Assembly (NCBI RefSeq): GCF_018613535.1
Contig: NZ_JAGGQB010000004.1
Location: 124,001-188,000, forward strand
Direction of reading: 5' to 3'
Source: Bacillus sp. ISL-51
Lineage (GTDB): Bacteria > Bacillota > Bacilli > Bacillales > Bacillaceae
Length of the DNA stretch: 64,000 bases
Below, piece after piece: positions 1 through 6,860 of this stretch (position 1 is its first letter; each line of letters begins with the position of its first letter). The notes under the pieces are model-generated. The model was not told the origin of the DNA. It ran no database searches and worked only from the letters and a program-made list of their open reading frames with translations. The translations under genes and the position numbers were made by a program.

Positions 1-150
1 GTCAGCAAGCGTCACCAAATGCCCGAGCGCCCATGTGACGATGTAGCGGTCGCCTTCAAGATATCCGTTTCCTTTTTTATGACACTTCAGAACGCGGGCC
101 AAGTCCCGTCCGACTGAAGGTTTTTCAGCTAATACAACTGTTTTTGACAT
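1..150 (-). CDS. topB: DNA topoisomerase III, N-terminal part (cut by window edge)
   Basis: The reverse strand from an ATG at 150 reads [19 protein letters not shown], the start of a type IA topoisomerase; the Glu of LAEKPS is the conserved Toprim glutamate. Type IA enzymes relax negatively supercoiled DNA and resolve recombination or replication intermediates by single-strand passage. Only the first 50 codons are present and the gene continues off the left edge. In B. subtilis topB follows lrpC in the same orientation, as here. Confidence 0.88.
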   Translation of the reverse strand, partial: MSKTVVLAEKPSVGRDLARVLKCHKKGNGYLEGDRYIVTWALGHLVTLAD

Positions 151-213
151 GCTTTTCACTTCTCTTTCTTTCACAATCATCCTGTTATTATAACAGACTT
201 CCTCACGCTCTCT

Positions 214-648
214 CTAATCGAGGACGTTTTTCGTGTCAATTTCTGAGAAAATGACATGGGTGACGGTTTGGGCATACGGAGAGGTGCGGTTGATAAATTG
301 TTCGATCGCTTCCAGACTGTCCGCATTGATTTTCAGCATATAACACGCCGCTCCGGCAACGCGGAAGCAAAATTCGATATTGGGAATGGATTGAATGTAG
401 GTTTTAAACTGATCATATTTTCCGTTTTTCACTGTCGCTTCTACAATACAAGATACAGGAAGCCCGATTTTCTTTTGATCAATTTCCAATGTATAACGTT
501 TAATGACGCCGAAAGATTCAAGCTGCCTGACCCGTTCGGTTACGGACGGCGCTGACAGCTTAATTTTTCTGCCGAGCTCTCTCATGGACAGACGGCTGTC
601 TCTTTGGAGCTCCTTAATGATGCTCAGATCAATATTATCCAGTTTCAT
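214..648 (-). CDS. lrpC: Lrp/AsnC-family transcriptional regulator LrpC
   Basis: 144 residues, the usual length of this family. An N-terminal winged helix-turn-helix (about residues 4-60, with LSMRELGRKIKLSAPSVTER as the HTH) is followed by a RAM/AsnC ligand-binding and oligomerisation domain (about 65-140). Lrp proteins form octamers that wrap DNA; B. subtilis LrpC is an architectural protein reported to bind its own promoter and to influence amino acid metabolism and sporulation. The gene is divergent from ydzA, with a long inverted repeat between them (723-764) that could be its binding site. topB follows 63 bp downstream on the same strand. Confidence 0.93.
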   Translation of the reverse strand: MKLDNIDLSIIKELQRDSRLSMRELGRKIKLSAPSVTERVRQLESFGVIKRYTLEIDQKKIGLPVSCIVEATVKNGKYDQFKTYIQSIPNIEFCFRVAGAACYMLKINADSLEAIEQFINRTSPYAQTVTHVIFSEIDTKNVLD

Positions 649-722
649 GACCGTAGTCCTTCCTTACCCTTTTGGCTTTATTATCAGGAGAAATAAGTAA
701 AATGACAAGAGCAGCTGCTTAA

Positions 723-764
723 AATATGACGGTTTTTCGAAAATGATGGCAAAACCGTCATATT
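723..764. repeat. Perfect 14-bp inverted repeat between lrpC and ydzA
   Basis: Arms AATATGACGGTTTT (723-736) and AAAACCGTCATATT (751-764) are exact reverse complements separated by 14 bases. No T-run follows either arm, so it does not look like a terminator. It lies in the divergent promoter region, just upstream of the proposed ydzA -35 hexamer. Arm centres are 28 bp apart, close to three helical turns, which would suit a dimeric or higher-order regulator such as LrpC. The binding protein is inference. Confidence 0.75.
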
Positions 765-791
765 TGGACGGCCCCTCGCTTATAGTATAGA
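764..791 (+). promoter_or_regulatory. Probable SigA promoter of ydzA
   Basis: TTGGAC (764-769) and TATAGA (786-791) are separated by 16 bases, 29 bp before the ydzA start codon. The right arm of the long inverted repeat touches the -35 hexamer, so a protein bound there could control this promoter. Confidence 0.45.
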
Positions 792-820
792 GAAATAGAT
801 GTCCGTAAGGAGGTTGTTTT

Positions 821-1111
821 ATGCTTCAAACGCCAATCGGCAGGCTTCGCACGATGGGATTTATCGAAGGCATGTCGCTTTTAGTGCTTTTGTTTATTGC
901 GATGCCGCTCAAATATTGGGCACATCATCCGCTCGCCGTCACCATTGCCGGCTCCATTCATGGCGGATTGTTTATTGTATATTTGTTTGTGCTGGCTTAT
1001 GCGGCGTTTTCTGTCAAATGGCCGTTCAAATGGTCAGCCGCCGGGTTTATCGCGGCTTTCATTCCGTTCGGCAACTTTTTTTATGACCGCGGCCTGAGAA
1101 ACTATAAATAA
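821..1111 (+). CDS. ydzA: DUF3817-type small membrane protein YdzA
   Basis: 96 residues with three hydrophobic segments (about 14-33, 38-62 and 70-88) and a basic C-terminus, matching the DUF3817 family of small integral membrane proteins of unknown function. The ATG at 821 follows the strong ribosome-binding site AAGGAGG at 807-813; an upstream in-frame extension is not needed. It is divergent from lrpC and convergent with amj, sharing a bidirectional terminator with it. Function is not known. Confidence 0.85.
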   Translation: MLQTPIGRLRTMGFIEGMSLLVLLFIAMPLKYWAHHPLAVTIAGSIHGGLFIVYLFVLAYAAFSVKWPFKWSAAGFIAAFIPFGNFFYDRGLRNYK

Positions 1112-1144
1112 AAAAAGCTCCTCTTTTCATAGAGGAGCTTTTTT
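1111..1144. terminator. Bidirectional Rho-independent terminator between ydzA and amj
   Basis: A 10-bp perfect stem AAGCTCCTCT/AGAGGAGCTT with a 6-base loop is flanked by an A-run on the left and a T-run on the right, so it can terminate both convergent genes. Confidence 0.9.
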
Positions 1145-1151
1145 GCACCCG

Positions 1152-1961
1152 TTACATCCATTGTGTCACCCAGGCAATATAATAAGCGCCGGGAATGAAG
1201 ACGAGCTGGGCAAGCAGCGTGCCCGCCACCCTTGATGTCACCATTGTCAAGGATGTCCACTTTAAATGGACATAGCTTCGTTTGCCCTTCGCCACATCAT
1301 CGGCGAGGACGGATACTTTCGGATCAACAAACACGGCCAAAAGCATGGTCGCAATCCCGTTGACTAAGCCGGATGCCATGACGGCCGTCGTGCTGTGCTC
1401 CGGCGCCAGAAGGCCGGCATACAGTGCAGACAGAACCCCGATCGTGTAAATCGATGTAATGACCATATTAATGACAAACAGGCGTTTCGGGATCATCCGG
1501 AATTGAAGGCCTTTTAAATAGGAAACAGACGGCATTCTGATATAGGATCGGGCATGCTTCAGCCCATTCAGCGATAATCCTTTTTTGAATACCTGCATCA
1601 CGGACCCGCCGCCGTCCGCCAAATGAATAATCGCCCGTGAAAATAAGGCGACGAATGTCGGGAGCAGGCAGATGCCGAGCAGCGTTCCGACGGTTGATCC
1701 GAATATTAAGAACCGAAACTGCGCGCCCACGACAGACAGCGCATTTGTCCCTGCGGCATCAACTAAATGCCCGGTAAACGGCTGCTGCACCATGTTTGAC
1801 ATGCGCGATACGATGACCATGACATTAAATAAGGATAGAGCGGATGCGATAAATCCGACTCTTGCGCCTGAAAGCCTCGTGGCGTAGGCAAGCGTTTCAA
1901 TAGAGTGAATTAACAGCAGAAAGCAAAAAATGAACAGTACTTGTGATGTGAAAACGTGCAA
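1152..1961 (-). CDS. amj: Alternative lipid II flippase Amj
   Basis: 269 residues with about six to seven hydrophobic helices, corresponding to B. subtilis YdaH. Amj moves lipid-linked peptidoglycan precursor (lipid II) across the membrane and can replace MurJ; it is unrelated to the MOP superfamily. The start is a TTG at 1961 behind GGAGG; the first residues MHVFTSQVLF run straight into a membrane helix. A SigM-like promoter (1995-2020) fits its known induction by envelope stress. It converges on ydzA. A terminator for an upstream transcript (2031-2065) separates it from ydaG. Confidence 0.88.
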   Translation of the reverse strand: MHVFTSQVLFIFCFLLLIHSIETLAYATRLSGARVGFIASALSLFNVMVIVSRMSNMVQQPFTGHLVDAAGTNALSVVGAQFRFLIFGSTVGTLLGICLLPTFVALFSRAIIHLADGGGSVMQVFKKGLSLNGLKHARSYIRMPSVSYLKGLQFRMIPKRLFVINMVITSIYTIGVLSALYAGLLAPEHSTTAVMASGLVNGIATMLLAVFVDPKVSVLADDVAKGKRSYVHLKWTSLTMVTSRVAGTLLAQLVFIPGAYYIAWVTQWM

Positions 1962-1994
1962 TTTCTTTTTCCTCCAGCTTCTTCATACTGATTA

Positions 1995-2020
1995 GACTCT
2001 CTAAAAGCGGACGAAGTTTC
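1995..2020 (-). promoter_or_regulatory. Possible SigM-type (ECF) promoter of amj
   Basis: On the reverse strand GAAAC (2020-2016) is followed after 17 bases by AGTC (1998-1995), close to the ECF SigM pattern GAAAC-N16/17-CGTC. It would start transcription about 27 bp before the amj TTG. B. subtilis amj is in the SigM regulon. Confidence 0.5.
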
Positions 2021-2030
2021 GGATATGTAA

Positions 2031-2065
2031 AAATAAAAAACCGCCCGGCTTGGCCGGTGCGGTTT
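2031..2065 (-). terminator. Rho-independent terminator upstream of amj
   Basis: On the reverse strand AACCG-CA-CCGGC, loop CAA, GCCGG-G-CGGTT is followed by TTTTATTTTT. It lies 70 bp before amj and about 390 bp after ydaG, so it ends a separate transcript rather than the ydaG message alone. Confidence 0.85.
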
Positions 2066-2415
2066 GTCTTATTCTTTTCTAAGCAAATAAAGATTATATT
2101 TCCCGCCTTAGCCCGCGGGGCAGATTCATTATTGATTGTTCCGACAGAATCATCGTTCGAAAGTAAACACCATGGAATTTCTTGAACACAAGACAACGAA
2201 AGCCCTACCTCTCAATCGTCACTGCGGCTCCGAAGCCGCGCCGGTGTGAATTGTAAAACAAAAAGTCTTTTTTCCATCTCTTCGTTAGGGGCGAATGTCC
2301 AGAAGGAAAAGAATAAGCTCAGCTTTTTTCAAGCTGTACATTGAAGCCTGAAGCTTCTTTATAAAACAGAAAAAAGAAGTTTACTTTCTTTTTTATTTGC
2401 ATGTTTGGTACCTAG
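2031..2415 (-). ncRNA. Probable small non-coding RNA between ydaG and amj
   Basis: The roughly 490-bp gap between ydaG and amj holds a good SigA-type promoter at 2422-2450 and a strong terminator at 2031-2065, both on the reverse strand, with no convincing ORF between them. The predicted transcript is about 385 nt and contains further hairpins, e.g. GCGGCT-CCGA-AGCCGC at 2224-2239 and CAGCTT/AAGCTG near 2320-2336. I recall that an intergenic sRNA (BsrI) was reported between ydaG and ydaH in B. subtilis; this may be its counterpart, but the sequence match was not checked. An amj leader with an attenuator is the alternative. Confidence 0.6.
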
Positions 2416-2421
2416 TGGTTA

Positions 2422-2450
2422 ATTATAACAGACTGCCCCTGAATGATCAA
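2422..2450 (-). promoter_or_regulatory. SigA-type promoter just after ydaG
   Basis: TTGATC (2450-2445) and a perfect TATAAT (2427-2422) are separated by 17 bases on the reverse strand, only a few bases past the ydaG stop codon. It would produce a transcript starting near 2415 that runs to the terminator at 2031-2065. Confidence 0.7.
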
Positions 2451-2455
2451 ATCTG

Positions 2456-2878
2456 TTAAATCTTCAGCTCGGCCGGCGCAGTTTCACCGGCGTTCATCAG
2501 CTTGATCTGCTGCGGCTTAATTTCAAGAATCACCAAGTTCGGATCGTCTTTTCCGTCGAACCAGCGCTCCAATTTTGAACTCCAAAGCTTATCTTTCAAT
2601 TCCTCTGAATTGTTGAGCTTAGCTGTTCCGGCAACCTCCACATAAGCATCGCCGAAGCCTTCACAGTCATAGCCTAACAGAATATGGACATTCGGGTTGT
2701 TTTCAATTTCTTCCGCCTTATGTGTTTCCTTGCTTGTCGGCGTGTAAATCGTTAAGCCGTCATGGAAAAATGTCATATAACGGGAATGCGGCTTACCTTG
2801 CTCTACGGTAGCAAGCGAACCGATTTTATGATGATCCAGCACTTCCAGCACTTTTTGTTTAATTTCATCCTGATTCAT
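2456..2878 (-). CDS. ydaG: General stress protein YdaG, pyridoxamine 5'-phosphate oxidase-like
   Basis: 140 residues forming a single split-barrel flavin-binding fold of the general stress protein 26 / PNPOx-like type, starting MNQDEIKQKVLEVLDHH. The family binds FMN or a related cofactor; the substrate is unknown. The ATG at 2878 has AAAAAGGAGTG as ribosome-binding site. A SigB-like promoter lies at 2916-2940, consistent with the known SigB control of B. subtilis ydaG. Confidence 0.88.
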   Translation of the reverse strand: MNQDEIKQKVLEVLDHHKIGSLATVEQGKPHSRYMTFFHDGLTIYTPTSKETHKAEEIENNPNVHILLGYDCEGFGDAYVEVAGTAKLNNSEELKDKLWSSKLERWFDGKDDPNLVILEIKPQQIKLMNAGETAPAELKI

Positions 2879-2915
2879 GAAGAATCACTCCTTTTTAACG
2901 TCTCCGCTTTTACTT

Positions 2916-2940
2916 TTCCACAACGGGAAGACAATTAAAC
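2916..2940 (-). promoter_or_regulatory. Possible SigB promoter of ydaG
   Basis: Perfect -35 GTTTAA (2940-2935), 13-base spacer, then GTGGAA (2921-2916), a weak match to the SigB -10 GGGTAT. Context (a known SigB regulon gene) supports it more than the -10 itself. Confidence 0.45.
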
Positions 2941-2957
2941 CAAGAAGTGTGCTCTTT

Positions 2958-3508
2958 TTATTTATCCGTATTCCACTCCCGCTTCAGCATGCTGTAGTTG
3001 ACTGAATCATGATATGTGCCTTGCACAAAAATGCCTTCTCTCGTCAAGCCCTCCCTCTGAACCCGAGGCGTTCCGGAATGGCTCTGCTTTTGGCGTTTTT
3101 CTCAGCAGTACAGATCATGATGCGGTTCAGCCCGAGATCACAAAAAGCATGGGCAATGACAGCTCGGCAGCAGGCAGTAATAATGCCTCTTCCTTCATCA
3201 TTTTGATCAAGCCAATAGCCGATTTCCGCTTTATGGTTGGCTGTATCCAGATTGTGCATACTGATCATGCCGCAAAAACGGCCTTTTAAAAAAATACCTG
3301 CATCAAATCCTTTTTGTTCTGCATATTTATAACGCCATTCCGGTATGAGTATATTGCGGTATGTGTCGATATCAGCCAGCTCTTCAGCCCAGCTGAGCCA
3401 TTCGCTGAGATGTTTTTGGTTTCGCTTAATCACCGTGTATAATTCGTTCGTATCTTCCTGTGTGAGCAGTCTGATGGTGAGATTCTCATCTATTTGATAA
3501 GAAAACAT
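2958..3508 (-). pseudogene. ydaF: Frameshifted GNAT (RimL-type) acetyltransferase YdaF
   Basis: The reading frame from ATG 3508 codes for a RimL-like N-acetyltransferase (MFSYQIDENLTIRLLTQEDT, acetyl-CoA region around YWLDQNDEGRG) but stops at 3044 after ERLGFRGRA. The missing C-terminus EGLTREGIFVQGTYHDSVNY continues in another frame to a TAA at 2958-2960. Start to second stop is 551 bp; an intact 183-residue protein, the B. subtilis YdaF length, needs 552, so exactly one base is missing. The shift is in the purine run AGAGGGAGGG near 3047-3056. A real mutation and a sequencing error cannot be told apart here. Confidence 0.85.
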
Positions 3509-3565
3509 AGCCGCACCTTCTTTCCTTTATTAGCCATTATACTTCTTATTTCATTTTTTTCCACA

Positions 3566-3595
3566 TAAAAAAGATGGAGCTTATAAGCTCCATCC
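3566..3595 (-). terminator. Rho-independent terminator after ydaE
   Basis: Perfect palindromic stem GATGGAGCTT/AAGCTCCATC (3573-3594) followed on the reverse strand by TTTTTT, directly after the ydaE stop codon. Confidence 0.9.
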
Positions 3596-4111
<516 letters not shown>

Positions 4112-4972
4112 TTATGTGGTCACAAAGCCGCCGCCGTTGACGTGCAGCGTTTGCCCTGTCATGTAGGAAGATTCATCAGAAGCAAGCAGCACATAGCAGC
4201 CGACATGCTCGACAGGCTGGCCGGCGCGCCCCATCGGCGTATCTTGGCCGAAGGAAGCGACTGATTCTCCTGAGAATGTGGACGGAATAAGAGGTGTCCA
4301 GATCGGCCCCGGCGCTACGGCGTTGACACGGATTCCGTCCTTGACAAGCGCTTGGGCCATTGATCTTGTAAACCCGTTAATTGCGCCTTTTGTTGCTGTA
4401 TAGTCAATCAGCTGCGGGTTGCCTCTGTACGGATTAATTGAGGTCGTATTGATAATAGAGCTGCCCGGCTTCATATAGTCAATTGCTTTTTTAGTCAAAT
4501 AAAATTGCGAGTAAAAGTTTGTCTGAAAGGTTCTGTGAAGCTGCTCGCTTGTAATGTCCTTAATGCTTTCTTGCGGGTGCTGTTCTGCGGCATTATTTAC
4601 GAGAATGTCGAGACGCCCGAATTCATTCACCGTTTTTTCAACCGCTTCATTGCAAAACTCCTCCTCGCCGACGTCGCCAGAGATCAGCAGACACTTCACG
4701 CCTTCTTGTTCAACACGTTTTTTTGTATCTTCCGCATCTCCGTGTTCATCAAAATAGACGATGGCGATATTTGCGCCTTCTTTAGCGTAAGCCACTGCCA
4801 CGGCGCGGCCGATGCCGCTGTCTCCGCCGGTGATAAGGGCAGTTTTCCCTTTTAATTTATCTGCGCCTTTATATTCTTTGTCCTCATATACAGGTGCCGG
4901 ATTCATTTCGCTCTCGATTCCGGGCTGGCGGTTCTGTGTTTCCGCAGGAAATTCTTTCGGATAGTTTCCCAT
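4112..4972 (-). CDS. ydaD: General stress short-chain dehydrogenase YdaD
   Basis: 286 residues of the SDR family. The NAD(P)-binding motif TGGDSGIGRAV (about residues 46-56), the NNAAEQ structural motif and the catalytic Tyr-Lys of YTATKGAINGF are all present. The start is placed at ATG 4972 (MGNYPKEFPAETQ), which has AAAGGAGG 8 bp before it and gives the B. subtilis YdaD length; an in-frame start 10 codons upstream has no ribosome-binding site. First gene of a ydaD-ydaE unit behind a SigB-like promoter. Substrate unknown. The ydaC gene that lies between ydaB and ydaD in B. subtilis is absent. Confidence 0.9.
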   Translation of the reverse strand: MGNYPKEFPAETQNRQPGIESEMNPAPVYEDKEYKGADKLKGKTALITGGDSGIGRAVAVAYAKEGANIAIVYFDEHGDAEDTKKRVEQEGVKCLLISGDVGEEEFCNEAVEKTVNEFGRLDILVNNAAEQHPQESIKDITSEQLHRTFQTNFYSQFYLTKKAIDYMKPGSSIINTTSINPYRGNPQLIDYTATKGAINGFTRSMAQALVKDGIRVNAVAPGPIWTPLIPSTFSGESVASFGQDTPMGRAGQPVEHVGCYVLLASDESSYMTGQTLHVNGGGFVTT

Positions 4973-5011
4973 GTCATGTTCCTCCTTTTTGTTCGCTGGC
5001 ATATTTCTTGT

Positions 5012-5037
5012 CTACCTCGCGCATTTGCGGATTAAAC
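5012..5037 (-). promoter_or_regulatory. SigB promoter of ydaD-ydaE
   Basis: GTTTAA (5037-5032), 14-base spacer, AGGTAG (5017-5012) on the reverse strand: perfect SigB -35 and a 4/6 match to GGGTAT. It sits about 40 bp before the ydaD start codon. Confidence 0.6.
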
Positions 5038-5092
5038 ATGAAAGAACAGTTCGAAAACGTTTTTGGAGAAAAATGTTTCACATGGAACGCAT

Positions 5093-5122
5093 AAAAAAAC
5101 CCGGCGGGATGCCGGGTTTTTC
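5093..5122 (-). terminator. Rho-independent terminator after ydaB
   Basis: Stem ACCCGGC/GCCGGGT with T-runs on both sides; on the reverse strand it closely follows the last ydaB codons. Confidence 0.88.
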
Positions 5123-6637
5123 TTATGAACGCACCGCTTGTTTGCGCAATACGTCTTTTTTCACTTTGCCGAGATTGTTTTTCGGAAGTTCGCTGACAAA
5201 CTCGATTTCCGGAATTTTGAAGGCAGCAAGCCGTTCTTGACAGTAACGGGTAACCTCTTCTTCTGTCAGATCTTCACTGCCGTTTGTCACGATGAATGCT
5301 TTCGGTTTTTCGCCGTAAAGCGGATCAGGGATACCGACTACAGCCGTTTCAAGAATACCCGGAACTTGCTGGATAACCTCTTCAATCTGGTCAGGATAAA
5401 TATTGTCTCCGCCGTAGATGATGACGTCCTTATAACGTCCGGTGATATAGATAAATCCATCCTCATCCACATAGCCGGAGTCTCCTGTGCGGAACCAGCC
5501 ATCCTTTAATACTTTTTGTGTCGCTTCTTCGTTGTCTTCATAGCCTTTGAATAAAAACGGGCTTGTAACGACAACTTCTCCGATTGAGCCCTGAGGCAGC
5601 ACTTCGCCTGTCTCCGGATCTTCAATCCGCACATCGACTTCCTCCATCGGTTTTCCTGCAGAGGCCGCTTTATCCATGCCCATTTGCGGATTCCATGAGC
5701 TGATGCCCCATGCTTCGGTGCTTCCGTAGGCGTGCATGAGCGGAATGCCGATATCGTAATACTGCTGGATGAGACTGCTTGGCACTTTGGTGCCGCCTGT
5801 CAGCATATAAACAATTGAAGACAAATCAGTTTGGTGCTTTTCCCATTCTTTGAGCAGGTATGTGTAATAGACCGGCAGCGCCATAACAGTTTGAATTTTT
5901 TCTTTTTCAATAAGCTTTAAGTTTTCAACAGGGTCTTGAGTGTCCGTCATGATAAACGTCGTCCCGGTCACCGTTCCGACCATCTGACAGATGATCGCGC
6001 TTGTATGGTAATTCGGATGACAAGCTAAGAAACGAACGTGCTGCATTCGTACGCTGCCCGCCAACGTGGACTTCACGTAGTTATAAATGCCGCCGTGGGT
6101 GACCATGCAGCGTTTCGGATTGCCTGTTGTGCCGGACGTAAACATCAGCAATGCCGTATCGTTTTCAGACACCATTTCAACATCAGGCGTTTCGCCGGAG
6201 CTGGTAAACAAAGCGTCAAATTCAGGCGTTGTTTCCTCAGCCGTTCCCGTCACCACCGTCAGATGCAGCGATGATGTAAGCGCAGGAAGCACCTCTTTCA
6301 TGATGTCTTTGAATTCTGTGCCGTAAAAAATGGCTTTCGGTTCACAGGCTGATAAGATGCCTTTCATTTCATAAGGTGTTAACTGCCAGCTGACCGGCAC
6401 AACTGCCGCGCCGACTTCAAGCGCCGCAAACATGATGATGGATGATGCGCGGCCGTTTTTACAAAGCAATGCCACCCGGTCGCCTTTTTGTATGCCTTTA
6501 TCTAGAAGCGCTTGTGCAAGCTGGTTGATTCGTTTGCGATATTCTGCGTAATTCAGGGTATGCGCACCGCTTTTTACAGCTTCTATCTCTTCGCTATTTG
6601 GAATGTCATGCAGAATCAGATGCTGTAATGTCTTCAT
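5123..6637 (-). CDS. ydaB: AMP-dependent acyl-CoA synthetase/ligase YdaB
   Basis: 504 residues of the adenylate-forming (ANL) superfamily. The P-loop LLMFTSGTTGNPKRCM, the A5-type motif HAYGSTEAWG, the hinge TGDSGYVDEDGFIYITGR and the C-terminal LPKNNLGKVKKDVLR with the catalytic Lys are visible, so the enzyme should be active. It would activate a carboxylic acid through an acyl-AMP; the substrate is unknown. ATG 6637 (MKTLQHLIL) is preferred over an ATG 10 codons upstream because GGGAGATGA precedes it and it gives about 503 residues as in B. subtilis. A palindrome at 6727-6744 lies upstream. Confidence 0.87.
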   Translation of the reverse strand: MKTLQHLILHDIPNSEEIEAVKSGAHTLNYAEYRKRINQLAQALLDKGIQKGDRVALLCKNGRASSIIMFAALEVGAAVVPVSWQLTPYEMKGILSACEPKAIFYGTEFKDIMKEVLPALTSSLHLTVVTGTAEETTPEFDALFTSSGETPDVEMVSENDTALLMFTSGTTGNPKRCMVTHGGIYNYVKSTLAGSVRMQHVRFLACHPNYHTSAIICQMVGTVTGTTFIMTDTQDPVENLKLIEKEKIQTVMALPVYYTYLLKEWEKHQTDLSSIVYMLTGGTKVPSSLIQQYYDIGIPLMHAYGSTEAWGISSWNPQMGMDKAASAGKPMEEVDVRIEDPETGEVLPQGSIGEVVVTSPFLFKGYEDNEEATQKVLKDGWFRTGDSGYVDEDGFIYITGRYKDVIIYGGDNIYPDQIEEVIQQVPGILETAVVGIPDPLYGEKPKAFIVTNGSEDLTEEEVTRYCQERLAAFKIPEIEFVSELPKNNLGKVKKDVLRKQAVRS

Positions 6638-6726
6638 ATTTTCATCTCCCATACTGATAAATCCCATAAAACTCTGTCAGATTTTCTTCTTCACGCAACC
6701 CATTTTAAACCAAAAAAGATAACTTG

Positions 6727-6744
6727 TAAAACAATTTTGTTTTA
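6727..6744. promoter_or_regulatory. Candidate operator palindrome upstream of ydaB
   Basis: TAAAACAA-TT-TTGTTTTA is a perfect 8-bp inverted repeat about 90 bp upstream of ydaB, in the 220-bp gap between ydaB and mtlR. No recognised family consensus was matched. A TATAAT also occurs on the plus strand near 6769 but no plus-strand gene follows it. Confidence 0.4.
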
Positions 6745-6821
6745 GAACTATTCCACCTCAGAATGGTATAATAGTCCCGTGTTTTTAGTTTCTTCCCTGC
6801 ACCTTACCCTCATACATGCCG

Positions 6822-6856
6822 AAAAAAACACACGCCTTTCCAGTGGCATGTGCTTT
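6822..6856 (-). terminator. Rho-independent terminator after mtlR
   Basis: Reverse strand GCACATGCC, loop, GGCGTGTGT followed by TTTTTT; stem of about 9 bp including one G-T pair, directly after the mtlR stop codon. Confidence 0.8.
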
Positions 6857-6860
6857 CTGT

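Noticed and set aside
1897-2196. Open frame of about 99 codons on the reverse strand over the start of amj
   Set aside because: It overlaps amj in another frame and runs through the terminator at 2031-2065; no ribosome-binding site or homology.
6769-6774. Plus-strand TATAAT between ydaB and mtlR
   Set aside because: No acceptable -35 at normal distance and no plus-strand gene follows.
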